A stretch of DNA of 64,000 nucleotides, taken from positions 16,982 through 80,981 of the forward strand of contig JAKFFF010000079.1 in NCBI GenBank assembly GCA_036677145.1, given 5' to 3'. The stretch comes from CADEED01 sp036677145 (GTDB lineage: Bacteria; Pseudomonadota; Gammaproteobacteria; Steroidobacterales; Steroidobacteraceae). This document shows, piece after piece, positions 52,845 through 63,320 of the stretch. Each line of letters starts with the position of its first letter. The stretch's first letter is position 1. Position numbers and translations under genes: made by a program. The notes beneath the pieces were generated by a model. That model ran no database searches. It was not told where the DNA came from and saw only the letters and a list, made by a program, of their open reading frames with translations.

Positions 52845-53816
52845 TCAGCGCGCGAAATGATCGAATCCGGCGCCCGAGAACTGCATCACACCCGCTCTCG
52901 AGAAAACCCTGACGCCTTTTCCTGAGACGAGACTGCCGATGCGTGTCACCGGACCGAGCCCCTGGGCAATCGCGTGCGTCATCGCGCCGAGCCGCGCGAG
53001 CGGCACGCTGAACAGCAGTTCGTAGTCGTCGCCGCCGGTGAGTGCGTACTCGCGCGCGAGTTCGCGGCCCACCGCGCTGCCCAGCGCATCCGAGATCGGC
53101 AGTGAGGCGACTTCCACCTCGGCGCCACAACCGCTCGCGGCGCACAGCTTTTCGAGGTCGCCACCGAGGCCGTCGGAGATGTCGATGCAGGCGCTTGCGA
53201 GTCCCCGCAGCGCCACGCCGACTTCACAACGCGGTGTCGGGAACAGGAAGCGGTCGCGCAGGATCTGCGCCGACATCGGATCCGCGACGTGCAGCCGGCC
53301 CTGCTCGAGCGCGAGACCGGCAGCCGCATCACCCGGCGAACCGGAAACGAAAATCGCGTCGCCCGCCTGACCGCCACCGCGTTCGAGCGCGACGCCGATC
53401 GGCACGATTCCCATCAGGGTCACGGTGATGGTCAGCGGACCCCGGGTCGTATCGCCGCCCACCAGCGCGACGCCGTGACGTCGGCACAGGTCGCCCGCGG
53501 CGCGCGCGAAATGCGCGAGCCACTCGTCGTCGCGCTGCGGCATCGTCAGAGCGAGCAAGCCCCAGGCAGGCTCCGCGCCCATCGCGGCGAGATCGGAAAG
53601 ATTGACGGCGAAGGCGCGATGACCGATCGAGGCCGGCGCGCTGCCCACCGGAAAGTGCACACCCTCGACCAGCGAGTCCGTGACCACCACCAGCTCGCGC
53701 GATGCGGGCGGCATGATCACCGCGCCGTCGTCACCGACACCGAGGCGCACGTCGGTGCGTTCCGCGCCGAGCCGCGCGAAGTATTTTCCAATGAGTTCGA
53801 ATTCCGACTGTGGCAT
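52845..53816 (-). CDS. thiL: Thiamine-monophosphate kinase
   Basis: The 323-residue enzyme phosphorylates thiamine phosphate to thiamine diphosphate. It shows GVGDDGAVI near the N-terminus, DSLVEGVHFP, VNLSDLAAMGAEP, GGDTTRGPL, ACIDISDGLGGDLEKLC and GGDDYELLFSV. It follows nusB by 26 nt, the standard nusB-thiL order. Confidence 0.97.
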   Translation of the reverse strand: MPQSEFELIGKYFARLGAERTDVRLGVGDDGAVIMPPASRELVVVTDSLVEGVHFPVGSAPASIGHRAFAVNLSDLAAMGAEPAWGLLALTMPQRDDEWLAHFARAAGDLCRRHGVALVGGDTTRGPLTITVTLMGIVPIGVALERGGGQAGDAIFVSGSPGDAAAGLALEQGRLHVADPMSAQILRDRFLFPTPRCEVGVALRGLASACIDISDGLGGDLEKLCAASGCGAEVEVASLPISDALGSAVGRELAREYALTGGDDYELLFSVPLARLGAMTHAIAQGLGPVTRIGSLVSGKGVRVFSRAGVMQFSGAGFDHFAR

Positions 53817-53842
53817 GGGAAACGCCAGCCCCGTCGCGCTGG

Positions 53843-54286
53843 TCAGTGTTCCAGCGGACGCAACTCGCGTGCGGCGGCGTCCAGTACGGCGTTCACGAAC
53901 TTGTGGCCGTCGGTCGCGCCGAAACGCTTCGCGAGGCCAACCGCTTCATTGATCACCACGCGGTACGGCACGTCGAGCGAGGACTTGAGCTCATGCGCAC
54001 CCACCCACAACACCGCGTGCTCCACCGGGTCGAGTTCCGTGGGCTTGCGATCCATCCACGTGGCCAGCGACGCGTCGAGCGCCTCACTACCCGTGCAGAT
54101 GTCGGTGATCAGCTTGTTGAAATAGCCGCGATCGGCCTTGCGCATGTCCTCGTCGGCGGCGAATTCGCTCACCACGTCCTGCCAGGGACTCGAGTTGATC
54201 TGCCAGCGATACAGCGCCTGGATCGCGAGCTTGCGGGCGACGGCGCGGCGCGCCGACGCGGGATTGATGCCATTGCCGCGCGACAT
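53843..54286 (-). CDS. nusB: Transcription antitermination protein NusB
   Basis: The 147-residue helical protein begins MSRGNGINPASARRAVARKLAIQALYRWQ. It ends with the family pattern VVINEAVGLAKRFGATDGHKFVNAVLDAAARE. NusB binds boxA RNA with NusE in rRNA antitermination. Its ATG overlaps the ribH stop (TGATG), so the genes are coupled. The family start fits this ATG; the frame is open upstream inside ribH. Confidence 0.97.
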   Translation of the reverse strand: MSRGNGINPASARRAVARKLAIQALYRWQINSSPWQDVVSEFAADEDMRKADRGYFNKLITDICTGSEALDASLATWMDRKPTELDPVEHAVLWVGAHELKSSLDVPYRVVINEAVGLAKRFGATDGHKFVNAVLDAAARELRPLEH

Positions 54287-54822
54287 CAGCGCCGCCCCTT
54301 GCGAGGTTTGGATTTGCGCGGCTTCGCTTTCGCCTTCGCTCCGGGCGCCACGCCGAAAGGCGTCAGCAGTTCGATCATCTCGAGCGCGGCTTCCATCGAC
54401 TCGCCGCCCTTGTTCATGCGATCGAGGGCGGCGCGCTCCTGCGCCTGCGTTTCGGTCTCGGTGGTGAGCACGCCGAAGATCACGGGAATACCGGTCGCGA
54501 GGCTTGCATCCATGATGCCGCGCGCGCACTCGCCCGCGACGAATTCGAAATGCGGCGTGTCGCCGCGGATCACGCAGCCGAGCGCGATGACCGCCTGGTA
54601 TTCACCGCTGGCGGCGAACTTGATCGCGGCCAGCGGCAGCTCGAAGGCGCCGGGCACGCGCTCGACGATGAGTTCGTCGGCGCGGCCGCCGTGCGCGTGC
54701 CACGCGCGCGTCGCGCCCTCGATGAGCTGATCGACCAGCGGCGCGTTGAAACGCGCCGCCACGACCGCCACGCGCCAGGCACTGGCGTCGAACGAAGTCT
54801 CATTGGGGCGGGAGCCGGTCAT
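54286..54822 (-). CDS. ribH: 6,7-dimethyl-8-ribityllumazine synthase
   Basis: The 178-residue product makes lumazine from ArP and dihydroxybutanone phosphate. It shows VAARFNAPLVDQLIEGA, VERVPGAFELPLAAIKFA, ALGCVIRGDTPHFEFVAGE and FGVLTTETETQAQERA. A Lys/Arg-rich tail (AKAKPRKSKPRKGRR) extends past the usual end. It starts 22 nt after the ribBX stop. Confidence 0.97.
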   Translation of the reverse strand: MTGSRPNETSFDASAWRVAVVAARFNAPLVDQLIEGATRAWHAHGGRADELIVERVPGAFELPLAAIKFAASGEYQAVIALGCVIRGDTPHFEFVAGECARGIMDASLATGIPVIFGVLTTETETQAQERAALDRMNKGGESMEAALEMIELLTPFGVAPGAKAKAKPRKSKPRKGRR

Positions 54823-54844
54823 GGGCGCGGGAGTATAGCGGGGC

Positions 54845-55957
54845 TCACTCGGCCACGTAGCCCACGATCTCGAGGCCGAAGGCGGAGATGCCCTGGAGCT
54901 GTTTGGGCGTCGATAACACCTGCATGCGCGTGACGCCCAGGTCCTTGAGGATCTGCGCGCCGATTCCATAGGTGCGCAGCACCTGCGGCTGCGCGTCGGC
55001 CGTCGGGGCCACAGGTTCGAGGCGCTCTCCCAGCGTGGCGACCGTGTCCGCGAGCTCGCGCGGACTGGTTTGGTCGCGCAGCACGATCACGATGCCGTAT
55101 TCGGATTCCGCGACGCGTTGCATCGCGGCGCGCAACGTCCACGTGCGTCCAAGCCCGAGCACACCGACGAGATCCGACAGAGTATCGATCGGATGCACAC
55201 GCACCAGCGGCGGCCGTGCCGGGTCGAGCTCGCCGCGCACCAACGCAAGGTGCACGTCGCGATGCACATGATCTTCGTAGGCAAACAACTTGAACTCGCC
55301 GAACTCCGTGCTCACGGTTTGTTCGGCGATACGCTCGACGGAGCGCTCCTGGCGCAATCGGTAGCGGATCAGGTCCGCGATCGTGCCGATCTTGAGTTGG
55401 TGTTTGTCCGCGAATGCTTCGAGATCCGGACGGCGCGCCATGGTGCCGTCGTCGTTCATGATTTCGACGATCATCGCCGACGGATCGAGCCCCGCGAGCC
55501 TTGCAAGGTCGCAGCCCGCCTCCGTGTGTCCGGCGCGGGTCAACACGCCGCCGGGCTGCGCCATCACCGGAAAGATGTGCCCGGGCTGGCGCAGGTCTTC
55601 GGGTTTCGCATCGGGCTTCACGGCCGTGATGATCGTGTGCGCACGGTCATGCGCCGAGATACCCGTCGTGACGCCTTCGGCGGCCTCGATCGACAATGTG
55701 AAATTCGTGCGGTGTTCGCGATGTGTCTCGCTCACCATGAGCGGCAGCCGCAGCTGCCGGCAGCGATCCGCCGTGAGCGTGAGGCAGATGAGCCCGCGGC
55801 CGAAACGCGCCATGAAGTTGACGTCCTCGGCGCGCACATTTTGCGCGGCCATCACGAGATCGCCTTCGTTCTCGCGGTCCTCGTCGTCCATGATCACGAC
55901 CATGCGCCCCGCGGCGATGTCGGCGAGGATCTCTTCGATGCTGTTGAGCGGTCTCAT
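54845..55957 (-). CDS. ribB: RibBX: DHBP synthase fused to a degenerate GTP-cyclohydrolase-II-like domain
   Basis: The 370-residue protein begins with a complete 3,4-dihydroxy-2-butanone-4-phosphate synthase domain (about 1-200): MDDEDRENEGDLVMAAQN, and RAGHTEAGCDLARLAGLDP. The C-terminal half is RibA-like, with RTYGIGAQILKDLGV and the late GYGLEI-like SAFGLEIVGY. It holds no cysteine at all, so the three zinc ligands of GTP cyclohydrolase II are gone. RVHPIDTLSDLVG stands where RVHSECLTGD is expected. Such RibBX fusions are known and lack cyclohydrolase activity. It overlaps ribE by 4 nt. Confidence 0.95.
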   Translation of the reverse strand: MRPLNSIEEILADIAAGRMVVIMDDEDRENEGDLVMAAQNVRAEDVNFMARFGRGLICLTLTADRCRQLRLPLMVSETHREHRTNFTLSIEAAEGVTTGISAHDRAHTIITAVKPDAKPEDLRQPGHIFPVMAQPGGVLTRAGHTEAGCDLARLAGLDPSAMIVEIMNDDGTMARRPDLEAFADKHQLKIGTIADLIRYRLRQERSVERIAEQTVSTEFGEFKLFAYEDHVHRDVHLALVRGELDPARPPLVRVHPIDTLSDLVGVLGLGRTWTLRAAMQRVAESEYGIVIVLRDQTSPRELADTVATLGERLEPVAPTADAQPQVLRTYGIGAQILKDLGVTRMQVLSTPKQLQGISAFGLEIVGYVAE

Positions 55958-56550
55958 GAAACTCCGGACGAGAGGCGCTCGGCATAACGCGCGAGCAGAT
56001 CGATCTCGAGATTGAGTTTCGCCCCGGGCGCGAGCGCGCCGAGCGTGGTCACTTCGAGCGTATGCGGAATGAGATTGATCGAAAACGCGCTGCCGTTCAC
56101 GTCGTTCACGGTGAGACTGACGCCGTCGAGCGTCACGGATCCCTTGCGCGCGATGTAACGCGCAAACTCGCGCGGCGCGAGCAACTCCACGCGCAGCGAG
56201 CGCGCGTCGCGGCTCGTGCCCGTGACTTCCGCCAGGCCGTCAACGTGACCGGAAACCCAATGGCCTCCAAGCGCGTCCCCGGCGCGCAGCGCCGGCTCCA
56301 GGTTCACGCGCGATCCGGCCTGTCTGGAACCGAGCGTGGTAACGCGTAATGTCTCGGCGGATACGTCAGCGATGAAGGTGGTGGAACCGAGGGTCGCGAC
56401 CGTCAGGCAGACTCCATCGACGCTCACACTTGCGCCGGGCTGCAGCCGTTCGGCTGGCAGCGAACCGAACTCGACCTCGAGGCGCTGATCTCCGCCTTGA
56501 ATGGTGGCAGCACGAATGCGGCCGACCTCCTGGACCAGGCCGGTGAACAC
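55954..56550 (-). CDS. ribE: Riboflavin synthase alpha subunit
   Basis: The 198-residue product has two lumazine-binding repeats. The N-terminal repeat begins MFTGLVQEVGRI and has SVDGVCLTV; the second begins GGHWVSGHVDG and has LDGVSLTVND. It dismutates two lumazines to riboflavin. It leads the ribE-ribBX-ribH-nusB-thiL run. I see no FMN riboswitch fold in its short leader. Confidence 0.96.
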   Translation of the reverse strand: MFTGLVQEVGRIRAATIQGGDQRLEVEFGSLPAERLQPGASVSVDGVCLTVATLGSTTFIADVSAETLRVTTLGSRQAGSRVNLEPALRAGDALGGHWVSGHVDGLAEVTGTSRDARSLRVELLAPREFARYIARKGSVTLDGVSLTVNDVNGSAFSINLIPHTLEVTTLGALAPGAKLNLEIDLLARYAERLSSGVS

Positions 56551-56676
56551 GATGCGGGAACCTCGATGACTGGACGCGCCGGAATTCTAGCTTAGTGGCG
56601 GCCAATCGACGGCAAGGTTCCCGGCCCGCCCCCGAGAGGCGGACCGCGGATCGTGAAAAAGCCCCGGAAAAAATAG

Positions 56677-57345
56677 CTAGAAACGCCAGGTGTACCCGAG
56701 CCGGAACTGGTCGAATTGCGGCGTGCTGCTGGCGTTGTCCAGGTCGATCCAGTGCATTTCCCAGGAGGCGCGCAATGAGCCGGGGCCGGTGTCCCAGCGG
56801 ACGCCGAGACCGCCGCTATAGCGGAAGCCGTCGACCGATTTCGTGTTCTGGTAGGGCGCGCAGACCTGACCCCACCAGGGATCCCACCAGCAGCCGACCT
56901 GGACGGACCCTGTCGGAATGTTCGTGTCGATCCAACTCCAGCCCGCTCCCACTGCGATGAACGGCGTCAGTGGGCCATCCACGAAGTTGTAGACGCCCTT
57001 CGCCATGAGCGAAAAGGTTTCCATTTCCCCACTCACCCCCAGCTCCAAGCCCGGGGTCAGAGAGGAAACGAGATTCGCGTCGTAGTCGATGGTCGACCAG
57101 TCGAGCGTGCCCTGGATCTCGAAACGCGAGTTCACCCGGTACCCGAACGTTGCGCCAATGCCGAAGTCATCTTCGACGTCGACCGTCGAGCCGCCATCGA
57201 AGTCCACGTTCTTTCCCAGCAGCCAGTTGATGTCGAATCCGAACTCGAAGCCCGGATCGCGCGATCCACTCTGGGCAAACGCGGGAGCGGCCAGGCATGC
57301 GCCCAGCAACGCGATAGTTAGAAAGGAACTCGTTCGAGTACGCAT
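56677..57345 (-). CDS. Outer membrane beta-barrel protein
   Basis: From the ATG at 57345, preceded by AGGAGG, the product has 222 residues. It has a signal peptide (LLGACLAAPAFAQ, about 1-23) and alternating hydrophobic beta strands. It ends in phenylalanine (RLGYTWRF), the outer-membrane insertion signature. A tryptophan- and cysteine-rich loop (GCWWDPWWGQVCAPY) is unusual and may hold a disulfide. It stands between ribD and ribE, splitting the usual riboflavin operon. The function is unknown. Confidence 0.85.
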   Translation of the reverse strand: MRTRTSSFLTIALLGACLAAPAFAQSGSRDPGFEFGFDINWLLGKNVDFDGGSTVDVEDDFGIGATFGYRVNSRFEIQGTLDWSTIDYDANLVSSLTPGLELGVSGEMETFSLMAKGVYNFVDGPLTPFIAVGAGWSWIDTNIPTGSVQVGCWWDPWWGQVCAPYQNTKSVDGFRYSGGLGVRWDTGPGSLRASWEMHWIDLDNASSTPQFDQFRLGYTWRF

Positions 57346-57498
57346 CACAGCCTCCTTGGCACGGGATGAAGCGCGGTGTTGCTCGCTCACAACCCGCAAT
57401 GCGCATTCTTGTTTGCCCTGCGTGGGCATCAAATGGGACCAAGGTTGGATGCGAAAGGCGCGCGCCGCCGGGCGCGTGCGGCGCGCACGTTCACTCGC

Positions 57499-58599
57499 CT
57501 ATGGGCGCAAGTGGCGCAGACGTAGGCGGATGTCAGGACCGATTTGCGCGGATTCGTACAACTCGAAGCGCTGGGCCGCGGAGATGCGGGTGATTGGCGG
57601 CAACGCAGCAAGCGGCCGCGCGTGCGGTCCCAACAACACCGGCGCGAAATACACCAACCACTCGTCGATGAGCCCGGCCTTCAGCAATCCGCCCGCCAGG
57701 CGCGGACCCGCTTCGACGAGCACATCGTTGATTTCCAGCTCGGCGAGCCGCGCGAAGACGCGTTCGAGATCGAGATGCCCGCGCGCGAGGCGCACGTGTT
57801 CGATGCGCGCCTCGCCAAACTTCTCCGGAGTTCCACGCTTCGATTTCTTCGCGGCCGCACCGGCAAACAACAGCACTTCTCCCGGCGGCGCGAGAATGCG
57901 CGCCGCCTTGCGCACCTGGCGCCGGCGATCGAGCACCACGCGCAGCGGCTGGCGCGGCGTTTCGATGCGCACGTCGAGCCGCGGATCGTCGGCGAGCACG
58001 GTGGCCGCGCTCGTGAGAATCGCGCCGCTTTGCGCACGCCAGCGCTGCACGTCCGCCCGCGATTCCTCGCTCGTGATCCACTGACTCTTGCCGTTCGCGA
58101 GCGCCGTGCGCCCATCGAGACTCGCGCCGGATTTCAGCCGCACGAAGGGCCGTCCCGCGCGCATGCGCATCATGAATCCCGCGTTGAGCTCTTCCGCTTC
58201 GCGCTCGAGCAGTCCCGCTTCGACGGTCACGCCGGCATCCCTGAGGCGCGCCGCGCCCGCACCGTTCACGCGCGGATTCGGATCGCCTGCCGCATACACG
58301 ACGCGACGCACGCCAGCCGCGAGTAACGCATCGACGCAGGGCGGCGTGCGGCCGAAATGATTGCAGGGTTCCAGCGTGACGTAGGCCGTCGCGCCGCGCG
58401 CGCGTGCGCCGGCGTCACGGATGGCATTCGGTTCGGCGTGCGGCTGGCCCGGGCGTTCGTGCCAGCCTTCACCGACGATTTCCTGGTCGAGCGCGAGCAC
58501 CGCCCCGACGCGCGGATTCGGCGCGGTGCTATACAGGCCGCGCGCGGCGAGTTCGAGCGCACGGCGCATCGCGGCCTCGTCGAATGCGCTGAAGCTCAC
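57499..58599 (-). CDS. ribD: Bifunctional riboflavin deaminase/reductase
   Basis: The 366-residue enzyme carries out the second and third steps of riboflavin synthesis. The N-terminal cytidine-deaminase-like domain has zinc ligands in QPHAEPNAI and EPCNHFGRTPPC. The C-terminal reductase domain has KSGASLDGRTALANG, WITSEESRADVQRWRA and LVEAGPRLAGGLL. It overlaps the nrdR stop by 4 nt, so the two are coupled. Confidence 0.96.
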   Translation of the reverse strand: MSFSAFDEAAMRRALELAARGLYSTAPNPRVGAVLALDQEIVGEGWHERPGQPHAEPNAIRDAGARARGATAYVTLEPCNHFGRTPPCVDALLAAGVRRVVYAAGDPNPRVNGAGAARLRDAGVTVEAGLLEREAEELNAGFMMRMRAGRPFVRLKSGASLDGRTALANGKSQWITSEESRADVQRWRAQSGAILTSAATVLADDPRLDVRIETPRQPLRVVLDRRRQVRKAARILAPPGEVLLFAGAAAKKSKRGTPEKFGEARIEHVRLARGHLDLERVFARLAELEINDVLVEAGPRLAGGLLKAGLIDEWLVYFAPVLLGPHARPLAALPPITRISAAQRFELYESAQIGPDIRLRLRHLRP

Positions 58600-59123
58600 T
58601 TGCGTTCCTTCTTCTTCGACGGCGCCCCGCCCGGGATCAGCTCGAGCTGATCCTCGCTCGCGCTGCGGCCGCGGCGATGGCGCATGCGTTCGATCTCTTC
58701 ACGAAATGCCTCGACGTCCTGGAAGTGCCGGTACACCGACGCGTAACGCACGTAAGCGACCTCGTCGAGCTTGTGCAGCTCCTCCATGACGATCTCGCCG
58801 ATCTGCCGCGAGGTCACTTCGCGCTCGCCGAGCGCGCGCAGTTTGCGTGTGATGTGGCCGACGGCCTCTTCGAGAGATTCGCGGCTCACGGGGCGCTTCT
58901 CGAGCGCCTTCGCGAGGCCGCCGCGCAATTTGCTTTCATCGAAGGGAACGCGGCGGTGGTCGCTCTTCACGACCAGCGGCATCACGAGTTCGGCGGTTTC
59001 GAACGTCGTGAACCGCTCGCCGCACGCCAGGCATTCGCGGCGGCGGCGGATCTGCGCGCCTTCAGCCGCGAGGCGCGAATCGTTCACCTTCGTTTCTTCG
59101 TGCCCGCAGAACGGACAGTACAT
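58596..59123 (-). CDS. nrdR: Transcriptional repressor NrdR
   Basis: The 175-residue regulator has the N-terminal zinc ribbon (MYCPFCGHEETKVNDSR, and CLACGERFTTFE). The ATP-cone domain follows, with VVKSDHRRVPFDESKLRGGL. NrdR senses ATP/dATP and represses ribonucleotide reductase genes. The C-terminus is extended by a Lys/Glu-rich tail. It lies between glyA and ribD, a common order. Confidence 0.97.
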   Translation of the reverse strand: MYCPFCGHEETKVNDSRLAAEGAQIRRRRECLACGERFTTFETAELVMPLVVKSDHRRVPFDESKLRGGLAKALEKRPVSRESLEEAVGHITRKLRALGEREVTSRQIGEIVMEELHKLDEVAYVRYASVYRHFQDVEAFREEIERMRHRRGRSASEDQLELIPGGAPSKKKERK

Positions 59124-59155
59124 GGCCCGTCCTCAGGTATGAGCGCAGCCCGGCT

Positions 59156-60412
59156 TCAGGGTCCGTACACAGGATAACGCCGGCACAGTTCCGAAACCGC
59201 GGCGCGTGTTTTCTCGATCACCGCCTCGCTGCCGTTGGCATCGAGCACGTCCGCGATCCAGTCGGCGATCTGTTCGAATTCGCGTTCCTTGAAGCCACGC
59301 GTCGTGCCGGCCGGGGTACCGATGCGGATGCCGCTGGTGACCATCGGCGGGCGCGGGTCGTTCGGCACCGCGTTCTTGTTCACTGTTATGTGCGTCTTGC
59401 CGAGCGCCGCATCCGCTTCCTTGCCGGTGATCTCCTTGTTGGAGAGATCGAGCAGGAAGAGATGATTGTCGGTGCCGCCGCAGACGATCTTGTAGTTGCG
59501 CTGTTGCAGGCGTGCGCACATCGCCTTGGCATTCACGACCACCTGCTTCTGGTAGTCCTTGAACTCCGGCTGCAGCGCCTCGAGGAAGGCCACGGCCTTC
59601 GCGGCGATGACGTGCATGAGCGGTCCGCCCTGCGTTCCGGGGAACACGAGCGAGTTGAGTTTCTTGGTGATCGCCTCGTTCGCGCGCGCGAGGATCAAAC
59701 CACCGCGCGGACCGCGCAGCGTCTTGTGCGTGGTGCTGGTGACGACGTCGGCGTAAGGAATCGGGTTGGGATACTGCCCCGCGGCCACGAGGCCCGCGAC
59801 GTGCGCCATGTCGACCAGGAGGTACGCGCCGACCGAATCCGCGATTTCGCGGAAGCGCTTGAAATCGAGGATGCGCGAGTAGGCGGAGAAGCCGGCGATG
59901 ATCATTTTGGGCTTTTCAGCCAGCGCCTGCGCGGCGAGCGCGTCGTAATCGATCTCGCCGTTGTCCGGGCGGATGCCGTACTGCACCGCGCGGAAAATCT
60001 TGCCCGAGAAATTCACCTTCGCGCCGTGCGTGAGATGGCCGCCGTGATCGAGGCTCATGCCGAGGATCGTGTCACCCGGGTTGATCAACGCGAGGTAGGC
60101 CGCGGCGTTGGCTTGCGAACCGGAGTGTGGCTGCACGTTGGCGTAGTCGGCGCCGAAAAGTTTCTTGGCGCGATCGATCGCAAGCTGCTCGGCGACGTCG
60201 ACGAACTCACAACCGCCGTAGTAACGCTTGCCCGGATAACCTTCCGCGTACTTGTTCGTGAGCACCGAACCCTGCGCTTCCAGCACACGGGGGCTCGCAT
60301 AGTTTTCCGAGGCGATCAGCTCGATGTGATCTTCCTGGCGCTGGCGTTCGTTCTTGAGGGCGGTCTCGAGCTCGGGGTCAAAGCCACCGATCGTCATCGC
60401 GGTTCGAAACAT
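59156..60412 (-). CDS. glyA: Serine hydroxymethyltransferase
   Basis: The 418-residue PLP enzyme converts serine and tetrahydrofolate to glycine and methylene-THF. The PLP lysine is in TTTHKTLRGPRGG. Other family patterns are RQEDHIELIASENYASP, EGYPGKRYYGGCEFVD and the C-terminal PAGTTRGFKE. The ATG at 60412 follows CGAGG at about 8 nt; a second ATG at 60397 is possible. A promoter and a strong inverted repeat lie just upstream. Confidence 0.98.
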   Translation of the reverse strand: MFRTAMTIGGFDPELETALKNERQRQEDHIELIASENYASPRVLEAQGSVLTNKYAEGYPGKRYYGGCEFVDVAEQLAIDRAKKLFGADYANVQPHSGSQANAAAYLALINPGDTILGMSLDHGGHLTHGAKVNFSGKIFRAVQYGIRPDNGEIDYDALAAQALAEKPKMIIAGFSAYSRILDFKRFREIADSVGAYLLVDMAHVAGLVAAGQYPNPIPYADVVTSTTHKTLRGPRGGLILARANEAITKKLNSLVFPGTQGGPLMHVIAAKAVAFLEALQPEFKDYQKQVVVNAKAMCARLQQRNYKIVCGGTDNHLFLLDLSNKEITGKEADAALGKTHITVNKNAVPNDPRPPMVTSGIRIGTPAGTTRGFKEREFEQIADWIADVLDANGSEAVIEKTRAAVSELCRRYPVYGP

Positions 60413-60448
60413 TTAGGGACCTCGGAAGGGTCATCACGGGGGCCGCGA

Positions 60449-60476
60449 ATTGTACTTGGTCGGTGCCGGGTGAGAA
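60449..60476 (-). promoter_or_regulatory. Candidate glyA promoter overlapping the inverted repeat
   Basis: On the minus strand TTCTCA (60471-60476, 4 of 6), a 16-nt spacer and TACAAT (60449-60454, 5 of 6) precede glyA by about 37 nt. The -35 and part of the spacer lie inside the left arm of the 32-bp inverted repeat. No PurR site is obvious. Confidence 0.5.
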
Positions 60477-60552
60477 ATCGCTGAGTTAGCCGAAGCGCAG
60501 GGATTGGTCGCAACCGCGCAGCTAACTCAGCGATTTCTCACCCGGCACCGAC
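60459..60552. repeat. Perfect 32-bp inverted repeat between the deacetylase gene and glyA
   Basis: Bases 60459-60490 are the exact reverse complement of 60521-60552, with a 30-nt loop. The right arm contains the last ten codons and stop of the deacetylase-like gene. The left arm is an inverted copy of that coding end. No T-run follows either arm. In RNA this would form a 32-bp hairpin at the 3' end of the deacetylase transcript. Confidence 0.9.
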
Positions 60553-61472
60553 AACAACAGGCCTTCAACCACCCCGGACCAGGCCTGGGCGAGGTTGATG
60601 CGGTTATAACCGCCGCCGCCGGTCGCCAGCACGCGACCATGGCCAAGCTCATCGGCGAGCCGGGCCAGGTCGCGCGCCGCGCGCGCGTGGTTCTCGGCCG
60701 AGAAGCGCAGATGGGTGATCGGGTCCCCGTCGACGCTGTCCGCCCCGGCCTGCAGCAAAATGAATTCGGGCTGGTATTTGCGCAGATGCGCCAGCACGCG
60801 GGCCCATGCCTTGTCGAAGGCGCTGTCGTCGGCGCCCGGAGGCACGGGAATGTTGAGCTTGGTTCCCACCGCGGCGCCGGAACCGGTTTCGTCCGCGCGC
60901 CCCGTGCCCGGATAAAGGTAATGACCATCCTCGTGGATGTCCGCGAAGATCAGGTCCGGGTCGCTCTCGAATCCGTAATAGACGCCATCGCCGTGATGCG
61001 CATCGATGTCGACATAAGCTATGCGTTTGACGCCCTTCCGGCGCAGCATCTCCACCGCGACCCCGCAGTCATTGAACACGCAGAATCCCGCCGCCCCATC
61101 TCGCCTGGCATGGTGCAACCCGGCGATAGGTATGAATGCCCGGCGCGCCCGTCCCGCCATGATTTCCTCGACCGCGAGCAGCGTGCCCCCGACGACATCG
61201 GCGGCCGCCTCGTAGACACCGCGCCAGGCCGGCGTGTCGCCGGCATCGAGAAACCCCTCGCCCGTCATCGAGCGCTGCGCGACGAACTCGACGTATTTCG
61301 GAGTGTGGAAAGATTCGAGCTCGGCGCGTGTGGCGCTGCGCGGTTCGCGCAGGCGCACGCGCTTGTCGAGCCCGCGCGCCGTGAACTCGGCGAAAAAGGC
61401 CGCATGCCGATCCGGGCCAAAGGGATGCCCGTCGCCGAATCCGTAGCGCGCCAGGCGTTCGCCGGCCACCAC
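60522..61472 (-). CDS. Histone deacetylase-like (AcuC/HDAC family) hydrolase
   Basis: The product has about 316 residues if it starts at the GTG at 61472 (VVAGERLARYGFGDGHPFGP). An ATG at 61613 keeps the frame open but adds residues unlike the family and overlaps the divergent ettA start. Active-site motifs are GLHHARRDGAAGFCVFND, YVDIDAHHGDGV with the zinc ligands, QAGADSVDGDP and TGGGGYN with the catalytic tyrosine position. It would deacetylate an acyl-lysine, acetylpolyamine or acetoin-like amide; the substrate is unknown. Its last ten codons form one arm of an inverted repeat. Confidence 0.9.
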   Translation of the reverse strand: MVAGERLARYGFGDGHPFGPDRHAAFFAEFTARGLDKRVRLREPRSATRAELESFHTPKYVEFVAQRSMTGEGFLDAGDTPAWRGVYEAAADVVGGTLLAVEEIMAGRARRAFIPIAGLHHARRDGAAGFCVFNDCGVAVEMLRRKGVKRIAYVDIDAHHGDGVYYGFESDPDLIFADIHEDGHYLYPGTGRADETGSGAAVGTKLNIPVPPGADDSAFDKAWARVLAHLRKYQPEFILLQAGADSVDGDPITHLRFSAENHARAARDLARLADELGHGRVLATGGGGYNRINLAQAWSGVVEGLLLSVPGEKSLS

Positions 61473-61557
61473 CAGAACAGAAGAATCCCCAGTTGCCAGA
61501 AGCTCTGCTCCCTGCGAAACCTCGGCAAACGTAGCACAGGCACGCTGCGGGTGGATG

Positions 61558-61563
61558 TAGAAT
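61558..61563 (+). promoter_or_regulatory. -10-like box upstream of ettA
   Basis: TAGAAT (5 of 6) lies 48 nt before the ettA start, giving a plausible leader of about 40 nt. The -35 region is poor. Confidence 0.3.
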
Positions 61564-61611
61564 TCCGCGCCTTCCCCGTCCCTGAAACCGGTCAAGAAAT
61601 CCGCGCAATAC

Positions 61612-63288
<1,677 letters not shown>

Positions 63289-63320
63289 CCCGCACGCGGG
63301 TCGCGAAGGGCGCGGCTAAC

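Noticed and set aside
56551..56676. FMN riboswitch before ribE
   Set aside because: The leader is short and shows none of the conserved RFN segments by eye.
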